The notes beneath the pieces were generated by a model. The model did not search any database and was not told the origin of the DNA. It saw only the letters and a list, made by a program, of their open reading frames with translations. The position numbers were made by a program, and so were the translations under genes. From Devosia ureilytica (GTDB lineage: Bacteria > Pseudomonadota > Alphaproteobacteria > Rhizobiales > Devosiaceae), in NCBI RefSeq assembly GCF_024273195.1, contig NZ_JAMZCU010000002.1, positions 62,001-126,000 of the forward strand: DNA of 64,000 bases. Reading direction: 5' to 3'. This document shows positions 27,171 to 35,700 of the stretch, piece after piece (position 1 is the first letter of the stretch; each line of letters begins with the position of its first letter).

Positions 27171-27298
27171 ATCGTCCCCTCGCCCCTCAGGGGAGAGGGT
27201 TAGGGTGAGGGGTGAAAGCCCCTCGGCAAGCCCCTGATGCTGAACCCCTCATCCGGCCCTTCGGGCCACCTTCTCCCCTCAGGGGAGAAGGGCACAAA
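27171..27298. repeat. RIME-like palindromic repeat, copy C
   Basis: An inverted-repeat element in which CCCCTCAGGGGAGAGGGTTA near the left end is echoed by CACCTTCTCCCCTCAGGGGA at the right end, with GAACCCCTCATCCGGCCC between. It is the same subtype as the element at 35701-35824. It lies between the small membrane protein gene and the end of the Rrf2 regulator gene. Confidence 0.7.
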
Positions 27299-27325
27299 GC
27301 CGCCGACACCTGCTCCATACCAATC

Positions 27326-27754
27326 CTAAACTGGCAATTCTTCAAGGTTGAGCGAATCCGCCAGGCTGGTCTGGTCCAGCACTGCCCGCGTCGCCAGCGT
27401 CACGCGCTCAAACACATGGCGGATTTCGCAGGCCGCCTCGTCCTGGCAATCGACACATTTCTTGTAGGCAATCTTTGACAGACACGGCAGCGGCGCTATC
27501 GGTCCGTCGATCAGCCGCAGCACTTCGCCATAGGTAATTTCCTCGGGCGCCTTGAGCAGCTCATAGCCGCCCATGCGGCCCCGCTTGGAATTGACCATGC
27601 CAGCCCGCTTCAACTCGAGCAGGATCTGTTCGAGAAACTTCTTGGGGATCGCCTGATCCTTGGAAATCTCCCCGATCATGCGGCTCTGCCCCCGGCCGGC
27701 GCGCGCCAGCGCCACCAGCGCCCGCAAGGCATATTTTGCCTTTTGCGAAATCAT
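27326..27754 (-). CDS. Rrf2-family transcriptional regulator
   Basis: A 142-aa regulator. The winged helix-turn-helix begins MISQKAKYALRALVALA and includes IPKKFLEQILLELKRAGMVNSKRGRMGGY, the standard Rrf2 recognition region. Four Cys follow (91, 100, 103 and 109, in LPCLSKIAYKKCVDCQDEAACEI). This spacing differs from the three-Cys pattern of IscR and RirA; it could hold an iron-sulfur cluster or act as a redox switch. It is tempting to link it with the iron boxes in this window, but the cysteine pattern does not identify it as RirA. The kef-type gene lies 122 bases upstream on the same strand. Confidence 0.88.
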   Translation of the reverse strand: MISQKAKYALRALVALARAGRGQSRMIGEISKDQAIPKKFLEQILLELKRAGMVNSKRGRMGGYELLKAPEEITYGEVLRLIDGPIAPLPCLSKIAYKKCVDCQDEAACEIRHVFERVTLATRAVLDQTSLADSLNLEELPV

Positions 27755-27876
27755 CCATTCCCCCTGGCGTTATCGCCCCTGAGCCGCTCACCGCTTCGTT
27801 GAAACGCTGAATGGCTCTCCGTCTTGTTTGAGCGCGCTCTGCCCGCAAAGCCGTCGCCAGCCTTGCGAGTTGCGCC

Positions 27877-30369
27877 CTAGGTCTTCGGCTCCGGCTCGAC
27901 CGGTGGCGCGATCCCCTCGCCCGCCCCCGGCTCCCCGGCATCCCCGTTCGTCGTCTGCTGCGTCGCTTCCGACGGCTTTTCACCATCGTCTTCTTCCGGC
28001 AAGTCTTCTTCCGGCGCGTGGTCTTCAGTCACACCGTCGTCCGCTCCGATTTCTGCCGTCACCTCGGCGGCCCCGGAATCACCGGTATCGGCATCGGCCT
28101 TGGGCAGCGTGACGATCTCGTCGATTTCTGCCGGCGCTTCCCCCACTTTTGGGGTTTCGGCAATCACCTCGACGCTGGCGGGTGGCAGCACGATCACATC
28201 GTCCGCAGCCGCCTCAGGCTCGGGGCTCTCGTCCATGGCCACGTCCGGCACCACAGCTTCGAGCACCGGGATCTCCGCGGCAGCGCTCTCTTGATCCCCG
28301 GCCGGCGCGTCCCCTTCGGTCTCGGCCGCGGGCGTGGCCACGTCTTCGGCAGGCGCCTCACTCGACGCTACCACTTCTGCGGCCGGAACGGCCTCCACCG
28401 CATCGCCTTGAGGCTCTGCCGCCTCACGCAACGCAGCCGCGTCTGCCGCGGGCGCCTCGGTCAATGCCGCCTCGGTTAGCGCCGCACCCATGGCTGCACT
28501 GGCCAGGATATTCTCGGCCATGGGCAGTTTGGGTTCGGTGGGCATGACCACCCCCGTCCGGTCCTTGCCCGCGTCGCTGCGCAGATAGGTGAGGATGCCC
28601 TTGCCGATTTCCTGCTCGCCGCGGATGACCGTGGTCGCCCCCAGATTGCGCAGGAAGCTCTCCTCCTCTTCCGAATAGGCCCGGCTGATAATGGCAATGC
28701 CCGGATTGAGCTTGCGCCCGCTCTCGCACACCGATCCGGCTTCAAAACCATTGGAGATCGCCACCAGCAGCGCCCTGGCCGCACCCAGATTGGCGAGCTT
28801 GAGCACGTCCTCGCTGGCGGCATTGCCAAACACCACTTCAAAGCCCTCGGCTCGCGCCGCAGCCACGTCATGATCGCTATCCTCGATCACCACCAGCCCG
28901 CCACCATCGGCCTTGATCCCGGCGGCCACGATCCGCCCCACCTGGCCATAGCCGACCAGAACCGTGTGGCCGGTCTGATGCGAGGGTTCGCCCGTGTCGT
29001 CATCGGCCCCCGGCGCGCCGCGATCCACCGCGGCCACGCTCGGCGCATCGGTCACCGCCGGGCCCTGGGCCGCCATGCTCGGCTCCATCCGCACCTCGCT
29101 CGCGCGCTCCGGCTCAGTCCCCTTGCGCTGCGCCACCCGCGCTTCAAGCCGCGGCCTGGCGAGGTCGAGCACGAAGAACACCACCGGGTTGAGCACAATG
29201 GAAATCAGCGCACCGGCCAGGATCAGGTCCTGCCCCTCGGGCGGCATGATCGCCAGCGCCACGCCCATGCTGGCCAGAATGAACGAAAATTCGCCGATCT
29301 GCGCCAGCGAGGCGGAAATGGTCAGCGCCGTACTGATCGGGCGTCGCGACAGCATCACGATGGCAAAGGCCGCCAGCGATTTGCCGATCACGATGATGAA
29401 CACCACCGCCAGCACCAGCAGCGGCTGGGTGACGATGATCGCGGGGTTGAACAGCATGCCCACCGAGACAAAGAACAGCACCGCAAAGGCGTCGCGCAAC
29501 GGCAGGGTTTCCTGCGCCGCCCGATGCGACAATTCGCTTTCCGACAGGATCATGCCGGCAAAGAACGCGCCCAGCGCCAGCGACACGCCAAACAGCACTG
29601 CCGATCCCAGCGCCACGCCCAGCGCGATCGCCAGCACCGCCAGGCGGAACAATTCGCGGCTGCCGGTATGGGCGGTCGCATGCAGCGCCCAGGGAATGAT
29701 CCGGCGCCCCACCACCAGCATGAAGCCCACGAAGGCGGCGATCTTGAGCAGCGTCAGCCCCAGAATACCCCATAGCCCCACATCAATGCCCAGCAGCCGG
29801 GTCACGAAGGACACGAAGGGGTCGTGCAGGCCATCGCTCATGCCATTGAGGCTGGCAATGGCCGGCACCAGCACCAGCGCCAGCACCATGGCGAGGTCTT
29901 CCACGATCAGCCAGCCAACCGCGATCCGCCCGCGCTCGCTTTCGAGCAGCCGTCGGTCCTGCAGCGCCTTGAGCAGCACCACGGTGGAGGCCACCGACAG
30001 CGCCAGCCCGAATAGGATCGCGCCGAACAGGTCCCAGCCCAGCAACAGCCCAAGCCCGGCGCCCAACAGGGTCGCAAACCCCATCTGCACAATGGCGCCC
30101 GGGATCGCCAGCGCCCGCACGCTCATCAAATCTTTCAGCGAAAAATGCAGGCCCACACCGAACATCAGGAGGATCACCCCCAGTTCGGCCAGTTCCGCGC
30201 CCAGCGCCTGGTCGGCAATAAAGCCCGGCGTATAGGGCCCGACGATCACGCCGGCGAAGAGATAGCCCACCAGCGGCGGCATCCGCAGCCGATTGGCGAC
30301 CATGCCGAAAATATAGGCCAGCACCAGACCCGCGACGATCGTAGAGATCAGGGGGGTGTCATGGTGCAT
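27877..30369 (-). CDS. CPA2-family (Kef/YbaL-type) monovalent cation:proton antiporter with acidic C-terminal tail
   Basis: An 830-aa membrane antiporter. About twelve hydrophobic segments fill residues 1-390, including LMFGVGLHFSLKDLM and FFVSVGMLFNPA, typical of Kef-type exchangers. A cytoplasmic TrkA-N (RCK) nucleotide-binding domain follows, with HTVLVGYGQVGRIVAAGI and the Asp in VVIEDSD, ending near GEQEIGKGILTYL. The final 230 or so residues are an Ala/Glu/Pro-rich, strongly acidic and probably disordered tail that ordinary YbaL proteins (about 560 aa) lack. It probably exchanges potassium for protons under NAD(H) or stress control. No ancillary KefF/KefG gene is adjacent. Confidence 0.88.
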   Translation of the reverse strand: MHHDTPLISTIVAGLVLAYIFGMVANRLRMPPLVGYLFAGVIVGPYTPGFIADQALGAELAELGVILLMFGVGLHFSLKDLMSVRALAIPGAIVQMGFATLLGAGLGLLLGWDLFGAILFGLALSVASTVVLLKALQDRRLLESERGRIAVGWLIVEDLAMVLALVLVPAIASLNGMSDGLHDPFVSFVTRLLGIDVGLWGILGLTLLKIAAFVGFMLVVGRRIIPWALHATAHTGSRELFRLAVLAIALGVALGSAVLFGVSLALGAFFAGMILSESELSHRAAQETLPLRDAFAVLFFVSVGMLFNPAIIVTQPLLVLAVVFIIVIGKSLAAFAIVMLSRRPISTALTISASLAQIGEFSFILASMGVALAIMPPEGQDLILAGALISIVLNPVVFFVLDLARPRLEARVAQRKGTEPERASEVRMEPSMAAQGPAVTDAPSVAAVDRGAPGADDDTGEPSHQTGHTVLVGYGQVGRIVAAGIKADGGGLVVIEDSDHDVAAARAEGFEVVFGNAASEDVLKLANLGAARALLVAISNGFEAGSVCESGRKLNPGIAIISRAYSEEEESFLRNLGATTVIRGEQEIGKGILTYLRSDAGKDRTGVVMPTEPKLPMAENILASAAMGAALTEAALTEAPAADAAALREAAEPQGDAVEAVPAAEVVASSEAPAEDVATPAAETEGDAPAGDQESAAAEIPVLEAVVPDVAMDESPEPEAAADDVIVLPPASVEVIAETPKVGEAPAEIDEIVTLPKADADTGDSGAAEVTAEIGADDGVTEDHAPEEDLPEEDDGEKPSEATQQTTNGDAGEPGAGEGIAPPVEPEPKT

Positions 30370-30534
30370 TCGCGCCTCCGGCCATTTTGGGTAAGTCTAT
30401 TGAAATAATGGGGATTTGGTCCCATCTGCGCAAGCGCTTATTGCGCCGGCCCGCTCAGCCATTCGGCCCAGGCCCGTCGCAATCCCCATAAGTCCGATCA
30501 AGTTGGCCGAACTTTGTCCCTTCGGGCCGTTCGG

Positions 30535-30600
30535 CAGGCAAACGCTCCGGTGTCCAGATTTTGGGCGAGAAGGCCGCGAGGCCCACGCATGATGGCAAAG
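30535..30600. repeat. Single degenerate copy of the paired-hairpin element
   Basis: The sequence keeps the order seen at 17.9 kb: an imperfect variable stem around CTCC-GGT-GTCC, then TTGGGCGAGAAGGCC and a weak version of the conserved hairpin ending GATGGC. It lies in the 303-base gap between the antiporter start and the helicase stop. Nothing else recognisable is in that gap. Confidence 0.45.
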
Positions 30601-30672
30601 CCCGTCCCCACCGCCAGCCCGCCCTCGGACTTGATCGGAGGGCCACTCCCAGCTCGGGTTGGCTCGCCCCCT

Positions 30673-31764
30673 TCAGCTCACAATCGTGATCTTTTCCGCC
30701 GCCCGCGTGATCCCCGTATAGAGCCAGCGCGCCCGCTCCTCGCGAAACACAAAGCTCTCGTCGAACAGATATACATTGTCCCACTGGCTGCCCTGCGCCT
30801 TGTGGACGGTCAGGCAATAGCCAAAAGTGAACTCATCGAACTGGCGCCGCTCTGGCCAGCTCATGGCGTCTTCCTCGCCCGAGAAAAACGCCTTGTGGGT
30901 GAGCACCCGCGCCTCGCCCTTGCCCTCGTCATCGGCCAGCAGCAGGCTCCACTTGCCGTTCGAGCGCCGCGTCGCATCGGTCACGATCCAGATCTGCCCA
31001 TTGAGCAACCGCTTGCGCGGATTGTTTCTGAGGCACACCATGCGGTCGCCCACCACCGGCTCGTGGAAGGGCAGGCCCTTCAATTCGCGCAGGCGGTCGT
31101 TATAGGTCAGCCGCGTCTTGTTGCGCCCCACCAGCACCTGGTCGGCCTCCAGCACCGCATCGCGATCCACCTGGTCGCGCCCCACCACCACGCTTTCGCC
31201 ATAGCGGCCATGTTCGAGATAGCCGCCCTCGCGCACCGCCATCGAGAGCTGGATGATCGGATTATCCGCCGCCTGGCGATGAATTTCGGTCAGCATGATG
31301 TCGGGCTCTTCATTGATGAAAAACCCCGCCCCCTGCACCGGCGGCAGCTGGAACGGATCGCCCAGCACCAGCACCTTGACCCCGAACGAAAGCAGGTCCG
31401 CCCCCAGCACCTCGTCCACCATCGACACCTCGTCGATCACGATCAGGTCCGCGTCCGCCGCGGGGCTTTCCGGGTCGAGCACAAAGCGCGGCTCGCCCTC
31501 CTTCTCGCTCACCAGCGTATAGATGAGGCTATGGATGGTCTGGGCGCCCTTGCAGCCGCGCTTGCGCATCACCAGCGCCGCCTTGCCCGTAAAGGCCGCA
31601 TATTTGACGCTTCTGATGTCCTGCGCCAGATGCACGGCCAGCGTGGATTTGCCGGTGCCGGCCCAGCCGAACAGCCGAAACACCTGCGGCCCGTTCCTGT
31701 CCTTGAGCCATGCCGAAACCGCGACCAGCGCCGCGTCCTGCTGGCTCGACCAGACCGGCGGCAT
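30673..31764 (-). CDS. RecD-like superfamily 1 DNA helicase
   Basis: A 363-aa ATP-dependent helicase, shorter than RecD or RecD2. Walker A is FGWAGTGKST (about residues 32-41), Walker B/motif II is IVIDEVSMVDE, motif III is LGDPFQLPPV, and the C-terminal UvrD_C_2 region has FTFGYCLTVHKAQGSQWDNV and WLYTGITRAAEKITI. No N-terminal RecB-interaction or HhH domains are present. This compact form is common and separate from RecBCD in alphaproteobacteria. Its start overlaps the stop of the FAH-family gene by one base, so the two are likely co-translated. Confidence 0.9.
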   Translation of the reverse strand: MPPVWSSQQDAALVAVSAWLKDRNGPQVFRLFGWAGTGKSTLAVHLAQDIRSVKYAAFTGKAALVMRKRGCKGAQTIHSLIYTLVSEKEGEPRFVLDPESPAADADLIVIDEVSMVDEVLGADLLSFGVKVLVLGDPFQLPPVQGAGFFINEEPDIMLTEIHRQAADNPIIQLSMAVREGGYLEHGRYGESVVVGRDQVDRDAVLEADQVLVGRNKTRLTYNDRLRELKGLPFHEPVVGDRMVCLRNNPRKRLLNGQIWIVTDATRRSNGKWSLLLADDEGKGEARVLTHKAFFSGEEDAMSWPERRQFDEFTFGYCLTVHKAQGSQWDNVYLFDESFVFREERARWLYTGITRAAEKITIVS

Positions 31765-32447
31765 CAGGCGATCACCGTTGCCACGCTGCCCACGCCCTCG
31801 ATACTGCCTTCCAGCACATCCCGCCGCCGCACGGCGCTGACCCCGGCTGGCGTGCCGGTCATGATCAGGTCGCCCGCTTTCAGCGTCACCAGCCGGCTGA
31901 GAAAAGCCAGGGTCTCCGGCACGCTCCAGATCTGCTCGGAAAGATCGCCCCGTTGCCGCTCCCCGCCATTGACCAGAAGCGAAATCGTCCCCCGCGCCGG
32001 ATGTCCGATCACGCTGGCCGGGGCAATGGCGCCAATGGGCGCCGATTGGTCAAATCCCTTGGCCATGGTCCAGGGGCGCCCCGCCTTCTTGGCCTGGGCC
32101 TGCAGGTCCCGCCGCGTCATGTCGAGGCCGGCCGCATAGCCATAGACATGGTCCAGCGCTTCGTGCTCACCAATGTCCCTGCCATCCTTGCCAATGGCCA
32201 CCACCAGTTCGATCTCATGGTGAAAATCGGCCGTCTGCGGCGGATAGGCGATGGCCGCGCCATCCACCACCACCGCATCGGCGGGCTTGGCAAAAAAGAA
32301 CGGCGGATCGCGCACATCATTGCCCATTTCCTTGATGTGCTCGGCGTAATTGCGCCCGACGCAATAGATGCGCCGCACCGGGAAAAAGCCGCCGCCCTGC
32401 ACCGGAACCAGCACCGGCTGCGGCGCTGGAATAACCAGGTCAACCAC
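31764..32447 (-). CDS. Fumarylacetoacetate hydrolase (FAH) family protein
   Basis: About 227 aa. The family motifs are IYCVGRNYAEHIKEMG, PPFFFAKPADAVV, HHEIELVVAIGKDG, GYAAGLDMTRRDLQ and IMTGTPAGVS, with the metal-binding Glu and Asp positions retained. Members hydrolyse or decarboxylate acylpyruvates and related compounds; the substrate here is unknown. I chose the GTG at 32447 because AAGGAG lies 7 bases upstream and it overlaps the aldo/keto reductase stop codon. An in-frame ATG at 32465 lies deeper in that gene. Confidence 0.9.
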   Translation of the reverse strand: MVDLVIPAPQPVLVPVQGGGFFPVRRIYCVGRNYAEHIKEMGNDVRDPPFFFAKPADAVVVDGAAIAYPPQTADFHHEIELVVAIGKDGRDIGEHEALDHVYGYAAGLDMTRRDLQAQAKKAGRPWTMAKGFDQSAPIGAIAPASVIGHPARGTISLLVNGGERQRGDLSEQIWSVPETLAFLSRLVTLKAGDLIMTGTPAGVSAVRRRDVLEGSIEGVGSVATVIA

Positions 32448-33501
32448 GCGAAAACTCCTTGGCATAAGGACCAATCAGGTCAAGATCGGCGGCGCTCAGG
32501 CGGTCCTGCGCCGAAAACGACTGGTGCCAATAGGGGTAGAGCAGCGGTGGCCGGCTGACAGCGTCGAGCTGGGCCCGCTCCTCATCGCTGAGCACGAAAC
32601 TGGCCGCCGCGATATTATCCTCGAACTGAGCCGCATTGCGCCCGCCGATGATCACCGAGGTCACCCCCGGGCGGCCCAGCAACCAGCTCAGCGCCACCTG
32701 CGCCCCCGACACGCCCCGCGCTTCGCCAATCGCCACAATCGTGTCGATCACATCATAGAGCTTGTCCTGATCATAGACCGGCGGCTCGCGGAACCCGCCG
32801 ACATGGCGCCCGCTTTCCGGCCCGCTGTCGCGGCGATATTTGCCCGATAGCAGACCCCCGGCCAGTGGCGACCAGATGAGAATGCCCAGCCCCTGGTCCT
32901 GCGAAATCGGCACCAGCTCATATTCGGCGTCGCGGCTGTGCAGCGAATAATGGATCTGCTGGGATACAAAGCGCTGGCCCTGCCGCTTGTCGGCCGCCAT
33001 CAGCGCTTTCATGATGTGCCAGCCCGAATAATTCGAGCAGCCGATATAGCGCACCTTGCCCGTGCGGACGAGCGTATCAAGCGCCTCCATCGTCTCCTCG
33101 ATGGGCGTCCTGCCGTCCCATTCATGCACCTGGTAGAGGTCGATCACATCGGTCTTGAGCCGTTTGAGGCTCGCTTCGGCCTGGGCAATGATGTGATGGC
33201 GCGACAGCCCCGTTTCATTGGGCCCGTCCCCCATTTTGAAACGCACCTTGGTCGCCACCAGCGCCTTGGCCCGACGGCCATTGCCACCCAGGATGTCGCC
33301 CAGGATTTCTTCGGAAACCCCGGCATTATAGACATTGGCCGTATCATAGAGATTGATCCCGGCATCAAGGCACATATCGACCTGCCGCTCGGCATCGGCC
33401 GCGCTGGTATTGCCGATCTTCTCGCTGCCCCCAAAGGTCATGGTCCCCATGGTCAGCACCGAGACTTTCAGCCCCGACCGGCCCAGATAACGATACTCCA
33501 T
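32440..33501 (-). CDS. Aldo/keto reductase (Shaker-beta / YghZ-like)
   Basis: A 353-aa NADPH-dependent oxidoreductase with a TIM-barrel fold. The catalytic tetrad is visible as Asp and Tyr in INLYDTANVYNAG, Lys in ALVATKVRF and His in LYQVHEWDG. The cofactor region includes ILIWSPLAGGLLSGKYRR. The ATG has AAAGGAGG about 6 bases upstream. It heads a three-gene chain (aldo/keto reductase, FAH protein, helicase) with overlapping ends. The substrate cannot be inferred. Confidence 0.92.
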   Translation of the reverse strand: MEYRYLGRSGLKVSVLTMGTMTFGGSEKIGNTSAADAERQVDMCLDAGINLYDTANVYNAGVSEEILGDILGGNGRRAKALVATKVRFKMGDGPNETGLSRHHIIAQAEASLKRLKTDVIDLYQVHEWDGRTPIEETMEALDTLVRTGKVRYIGCSNYSGWHIMKALMAADKRQGQRFVSQQIHYSLHSRDAEYELVPISQDQGLGILIWSPLAGGLLSGKYRRDSGPESGRHVGGFREPPVYDQDKLYDVIDTIVAIGEARGVSGAQVALSWLLGRPGVTSVIIGGRNAAQFEDNIAAASFVLSDEERAQLDAVSRPPLLYPYWHQSFSAQDRLSAADLDLIGPYAKEFSRG

Positions 33502-33611
33502 GATATTCCTCCTTTGTTCCAGCGCTCCAAGGACTAAAGGGGGGATGGAGTCGGGTCAATGGAGAGTGCGCCCCTCCACCATCCGATCCCGCGAAAGCAC
33601 CCCAACTCTGC

Positions 33612-33685
33612 TCCTCCCCCTCCTTCAGGGGGAGGTAGCGCAGCTTGGCCGTTAGGCCATAGTGAAGCTGGGTGGGGGTGCACCG
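33612..33685. repeat. GGGGGAGG-type intergenic palindrome
   Basis: CTCCCCCTCC pairs with GGGGGAGG across TTCA. Further on, CAGCTTGGCC is followed by an inverted AGTGAAGCTGG copy. The element abuts the broken 3' end of the DUF559 remnant. Confidence 0.5.
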
Positions 33686-33744
33686 CTGCGGCAGCGATCT
33701 TTATTCCAGCACGCAGGACCCGGACAACGCGGTATCCGTCCGCG

Positions 33745-33783
33745 TTCAGTCTTTCAGTCTTTCAGTCTTTCAGTCTTTCAGTC
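33745..33783. repeat. 8-bp tandem repeat (TTTCAGTC) inside a DUF559 gene
   Basis: The unit TTTCAGTC occurs as one partial and four full copies. On the minus strand this is four GACTGAAA units followed by GACTGAAC. The repeat lies in the C-terminal part of a DUF559 gene and brings in the in-frame TGA at 33762-33764. With a single GACTGAAA unit the frame would continue as RTERLNADGYR, the expected family sequence. Confidence 0.85.
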
Positions 33784-34007
33784 CGCAGAGCGTCCCGATA
33801 TTCGGCTCCGCCAACAAGATGAGTCTGGCCGTCCACCTCGATCACCAGCTTCGCCCGGTGGCTGACGAAGTCGGCATAGAAGGGACCAATTGGCACCTGA
33901 CGTCTGACGTGCTGTCCTTGCGCTCGCAACTGTCGCAACGCGGACCAGGGCTTAGCGTCCCGCGCACTCATGGTCTTTCGCAATTGCCGTGCGCGTTCGA
34001 CACCCAT
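33762..34007 (-). pseudogene. DUF559 (endonuclease-like) gene, truncated by tandem repeat expansion
   Basis: The 81-residue frame starts MGVERARQLRKTMSARDAKP and includes RRQVPIGPFYADFVSHRAKL then VIEVDGQTHLVGG, the core of DUF559 proteins, which resemble very-short-patch-repair endonucleases. It ends abruptly at RTERLKD. Reading past the expanded 8-bp repeat restores LNADGYRVVRV, the next conserved strand, but within ten more residues the sequence runs into an intergenic palindrome. The C-terminal part therefore seems lost or displaced. It is either a decaying gene or a repeat-switched one; loss of the 3' end favours decay. Confidence 0.65.
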
Positions 34008-34008
34008 A

Positions 34009-34165
34009 CCCCACCCTCATTCCCTCCCTATCAAGGGGGCATGCGCTAGACTGAGACATCAATGTTCATCGCCTCCCTCCCCTTGATGGGGAGGGATGCG
34101 CTGGACTGAGAGAGCAATGTTCATCGTCTCCCTCCCCCTTGTGGGGAGGGATCAAGGGTGGGGGT
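34009..34165. repeat. Duplicated intergenic repeat with CCCTCCCC arms
   Basis: Two direct copies of about 50-55 bases, beginning ATGCGCTRGACTGAGA and continuing to CAATGTTCATCG, alternate with three CCTCCC...GGGAGG inverted arms. It lies upstream of the exporter gene and has no gene of its own. Its arms resemble the element at 33612. Confidence 0.6.
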
Positions 34166-34223
34166 GGGCCACAAGCACAAACCCTGCTAGAGCCGAAGTC
34201 GCACCTGCCAGAAAGCGCCCTCC

Positions 34224-35090
34224 GTGCGTTCAAGCACCATCCTCGTTCCCGTCCTCCTCGTCACCCTCGGCATGGTCTTTACCCAGACCGGGGCCAGCTT
34301 TGCCAAAATGCTGTTTCCGCTGGTCGGCGCCGGGGGCGCGACGGCCCTGCGGCTGACGCTTGCCGCCCTGGTGCTGATCGTCGTCTTCCGCCCATGGCGG
34401 CATCGTCTCGGCCGGGCGCAATGGCGCGCCGTGCTGCTCTATGGCGCTGCGATGGGGGCGATGAACCTCTTTTTCTACGCCGCCCTAGAACACATTCCCC
34501 TCGGCATTGCCGTGGCGCTCGAATTCACCGGCCCCCTGGCGGTGGCCCTGTTCGGGGCGCGGAAACCGCTCGATGTCTTCTGGATCATCCTGGCCGTGGG
34601 CGGCTTTGCCCTCTTGCTGCCCTGGACCCAGACATCGGGTGATATTGCGCCCATGGGTGTGGTCCTCGCCCTCTGCGCCGGCGCCTGCTGGGCCGGCTAT
34701 ATCGTCTTTGGCCAGCGCGCCGGGACCGGCGGCGGTCCCCATATCGCGGCGCTCGGTGTCGGCACTGCGGCACTCATTGCCCTGCCCTTCGGCGTCGCCA
34801 CCGCGGGGACAACCCTGCTCGATCCGGCGCTCCTGCCGCTGGGCCTGGCGGTGGCGCTGCTCTCAAGCGCCATTCCCTATGCGCTCGACATGGCGGCGCT
34901 GCCGCACATTCCCTCGCGTCTCTTCGGCATTCTGATGAGCGGCCAGCCCGCGCTTGCCGCCCTTTCCGGCCTTGTCATCCTCCACGAAACCATTGGCTCC
35001 ATCCAGCTCCTGGGCATGGGCGCCATCATGCTCGCCTCCATTGGCGCCACCCTGACCATCGCCCGCCAGACGCCGCCTCCCGTCGCCTGA
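34224..35090 (+). CDS. EamA/DMT-family exporter, RhtA-like
   Basis: A 288-aa protein with ten predicted membrane spans in the drug/metabolite transporter fold and two internally related EamA halves. N-terminal FTQTGASFAKMLFPLVGAGG, LRLTLAALVLIVVFRPW and GAMNLFFYAALEHIPLGIAVALEFTGPLAVAL match the threonine/homoserine exporter RhtA closely. The start is a GTG with a weak CAGAAAG ribosome binding site. Amino-acid export is the likely role; substrate specificity is inferred from similarity only. Confidence 0.85.
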   Translation: MRSSTILVPVLLVTLGMVFTQTGASFAKMLFPLVGAGGATALRLTLAALVLIVVFRPWRHRLGRAQWRAVLLYGAAMGAMNLFFYAALEHIPLGIAVALEFTGPLAVALFGARKPLDVFWIILAVGGFALLLPWTQTSGDIAPMGVVLALCAGACWAGYIVFGQRAGTGGGPHIAALGVGTAALIALPFGVATAGTTLLDPALLPLGLAVALLSSAIPYALDMAALPHIPSRLFGILMSGQPALAALSGLVILHETIGSIQLLGMGAIMLASIGATLTIARQTPPPVA

Positions 35091-35125
35091 TCTTGCCCCG
35101 CCCCCCACCGACCAGGCGGCTCTTG

Positions 35126-35166
35126 CGCCCCCTCGCCCCTCCGGGGAGAGGGTCGAGGTGAGGGGT
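35126..35166. repeat. Partial RIME-like repeat
   Basis: Half of the palindromic element seen at 27171 and 35701: CCCCTCGCCCCTCCGGGGAG followed by AGGGTCGAGGTGAGGGGT. It lies just after the exporter gene. Confidence 0.55.
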
Positions 35167-35274
35167 ATTCATGCGCCCGAGCTCTCAAGCCGCCCACCAA
35201 ACCCGCTCAAGCGTCTTGGAATTGCCGCTCTCAATGGGCATAATTCCCACCACATTGCGTGATGAGGGTCCCCA

Positions 35275-35676
35275 ATGCTTTACGCTATTCTTTGCTACAA
35301 CGAGGAAAACGTCGTCTCCACCTGGACACAGGAAGAGGACGACGCCTGCATGGCGCGTCTGTTCGACGTTCAATCCGGCATGGCCGGGCGCGGCAAGCTC
35401 GGCCCGGTGGTGCGGCTCTGGAACACCGACGAGGCCAAGACGCTTAAAAAGACCAATGGCGAGCCCGTGGTCTTTGACGGCCCCTTTGCCGAAACCAAGG
35501 AACAATTTCTGGGCTTTTATGTCGCCGATTGCGCCGACATGGACGAAGCGCTGGGCTTTGCCAAGGACCTGGCCAAGGCCAATCCCGGCACCGGCTCCTA
35601 CGAAATCCGCCCCCTGCGCCTGTTCAGCGAAAACAAGCTTGCCAGCACCGAAATGCTGAACGTCGCTGCCGAGTAG
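35275..35676 (+). CDS. YCII-related (DGPF-domain) protein
   Basis: A 133-aa YciI-like protein. It starts MLYAILCYNEENVVSTWTQEED and has the family motif VVFDGPFAETKEQFLGFYVADC, then SYEIRPLRLF. Many relatives sit beside ECF sigma factors and take part in poorly defined stress or metal responses. No sigma factor is adjacent here. GAGGG lies close upstream of the ATG. The function is unknown. Confidence 0.87.
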   Translation: MLYAILCYNEENVVSTWTQEEDDACMARLFDVQSGMAGRGKLGPVVRLWNTDEAKTLKKTNGEPVVFDGPFAETKEQFLGFYVADCADMDEALGFAKDLAKANPGTGSYEIRPLRLFSENKLASTEMLNVAAE

Positions 35677-35700
35677 GCCGCAAGGCCCGACCACTGACCG

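Noticed and set aside
27326-27754. Calling the Rrf2 protein RirA because of the nearby iron boxes
   Set aside because: The cysteine spacing does not match RirA, and neither iron box lies next to this gene.
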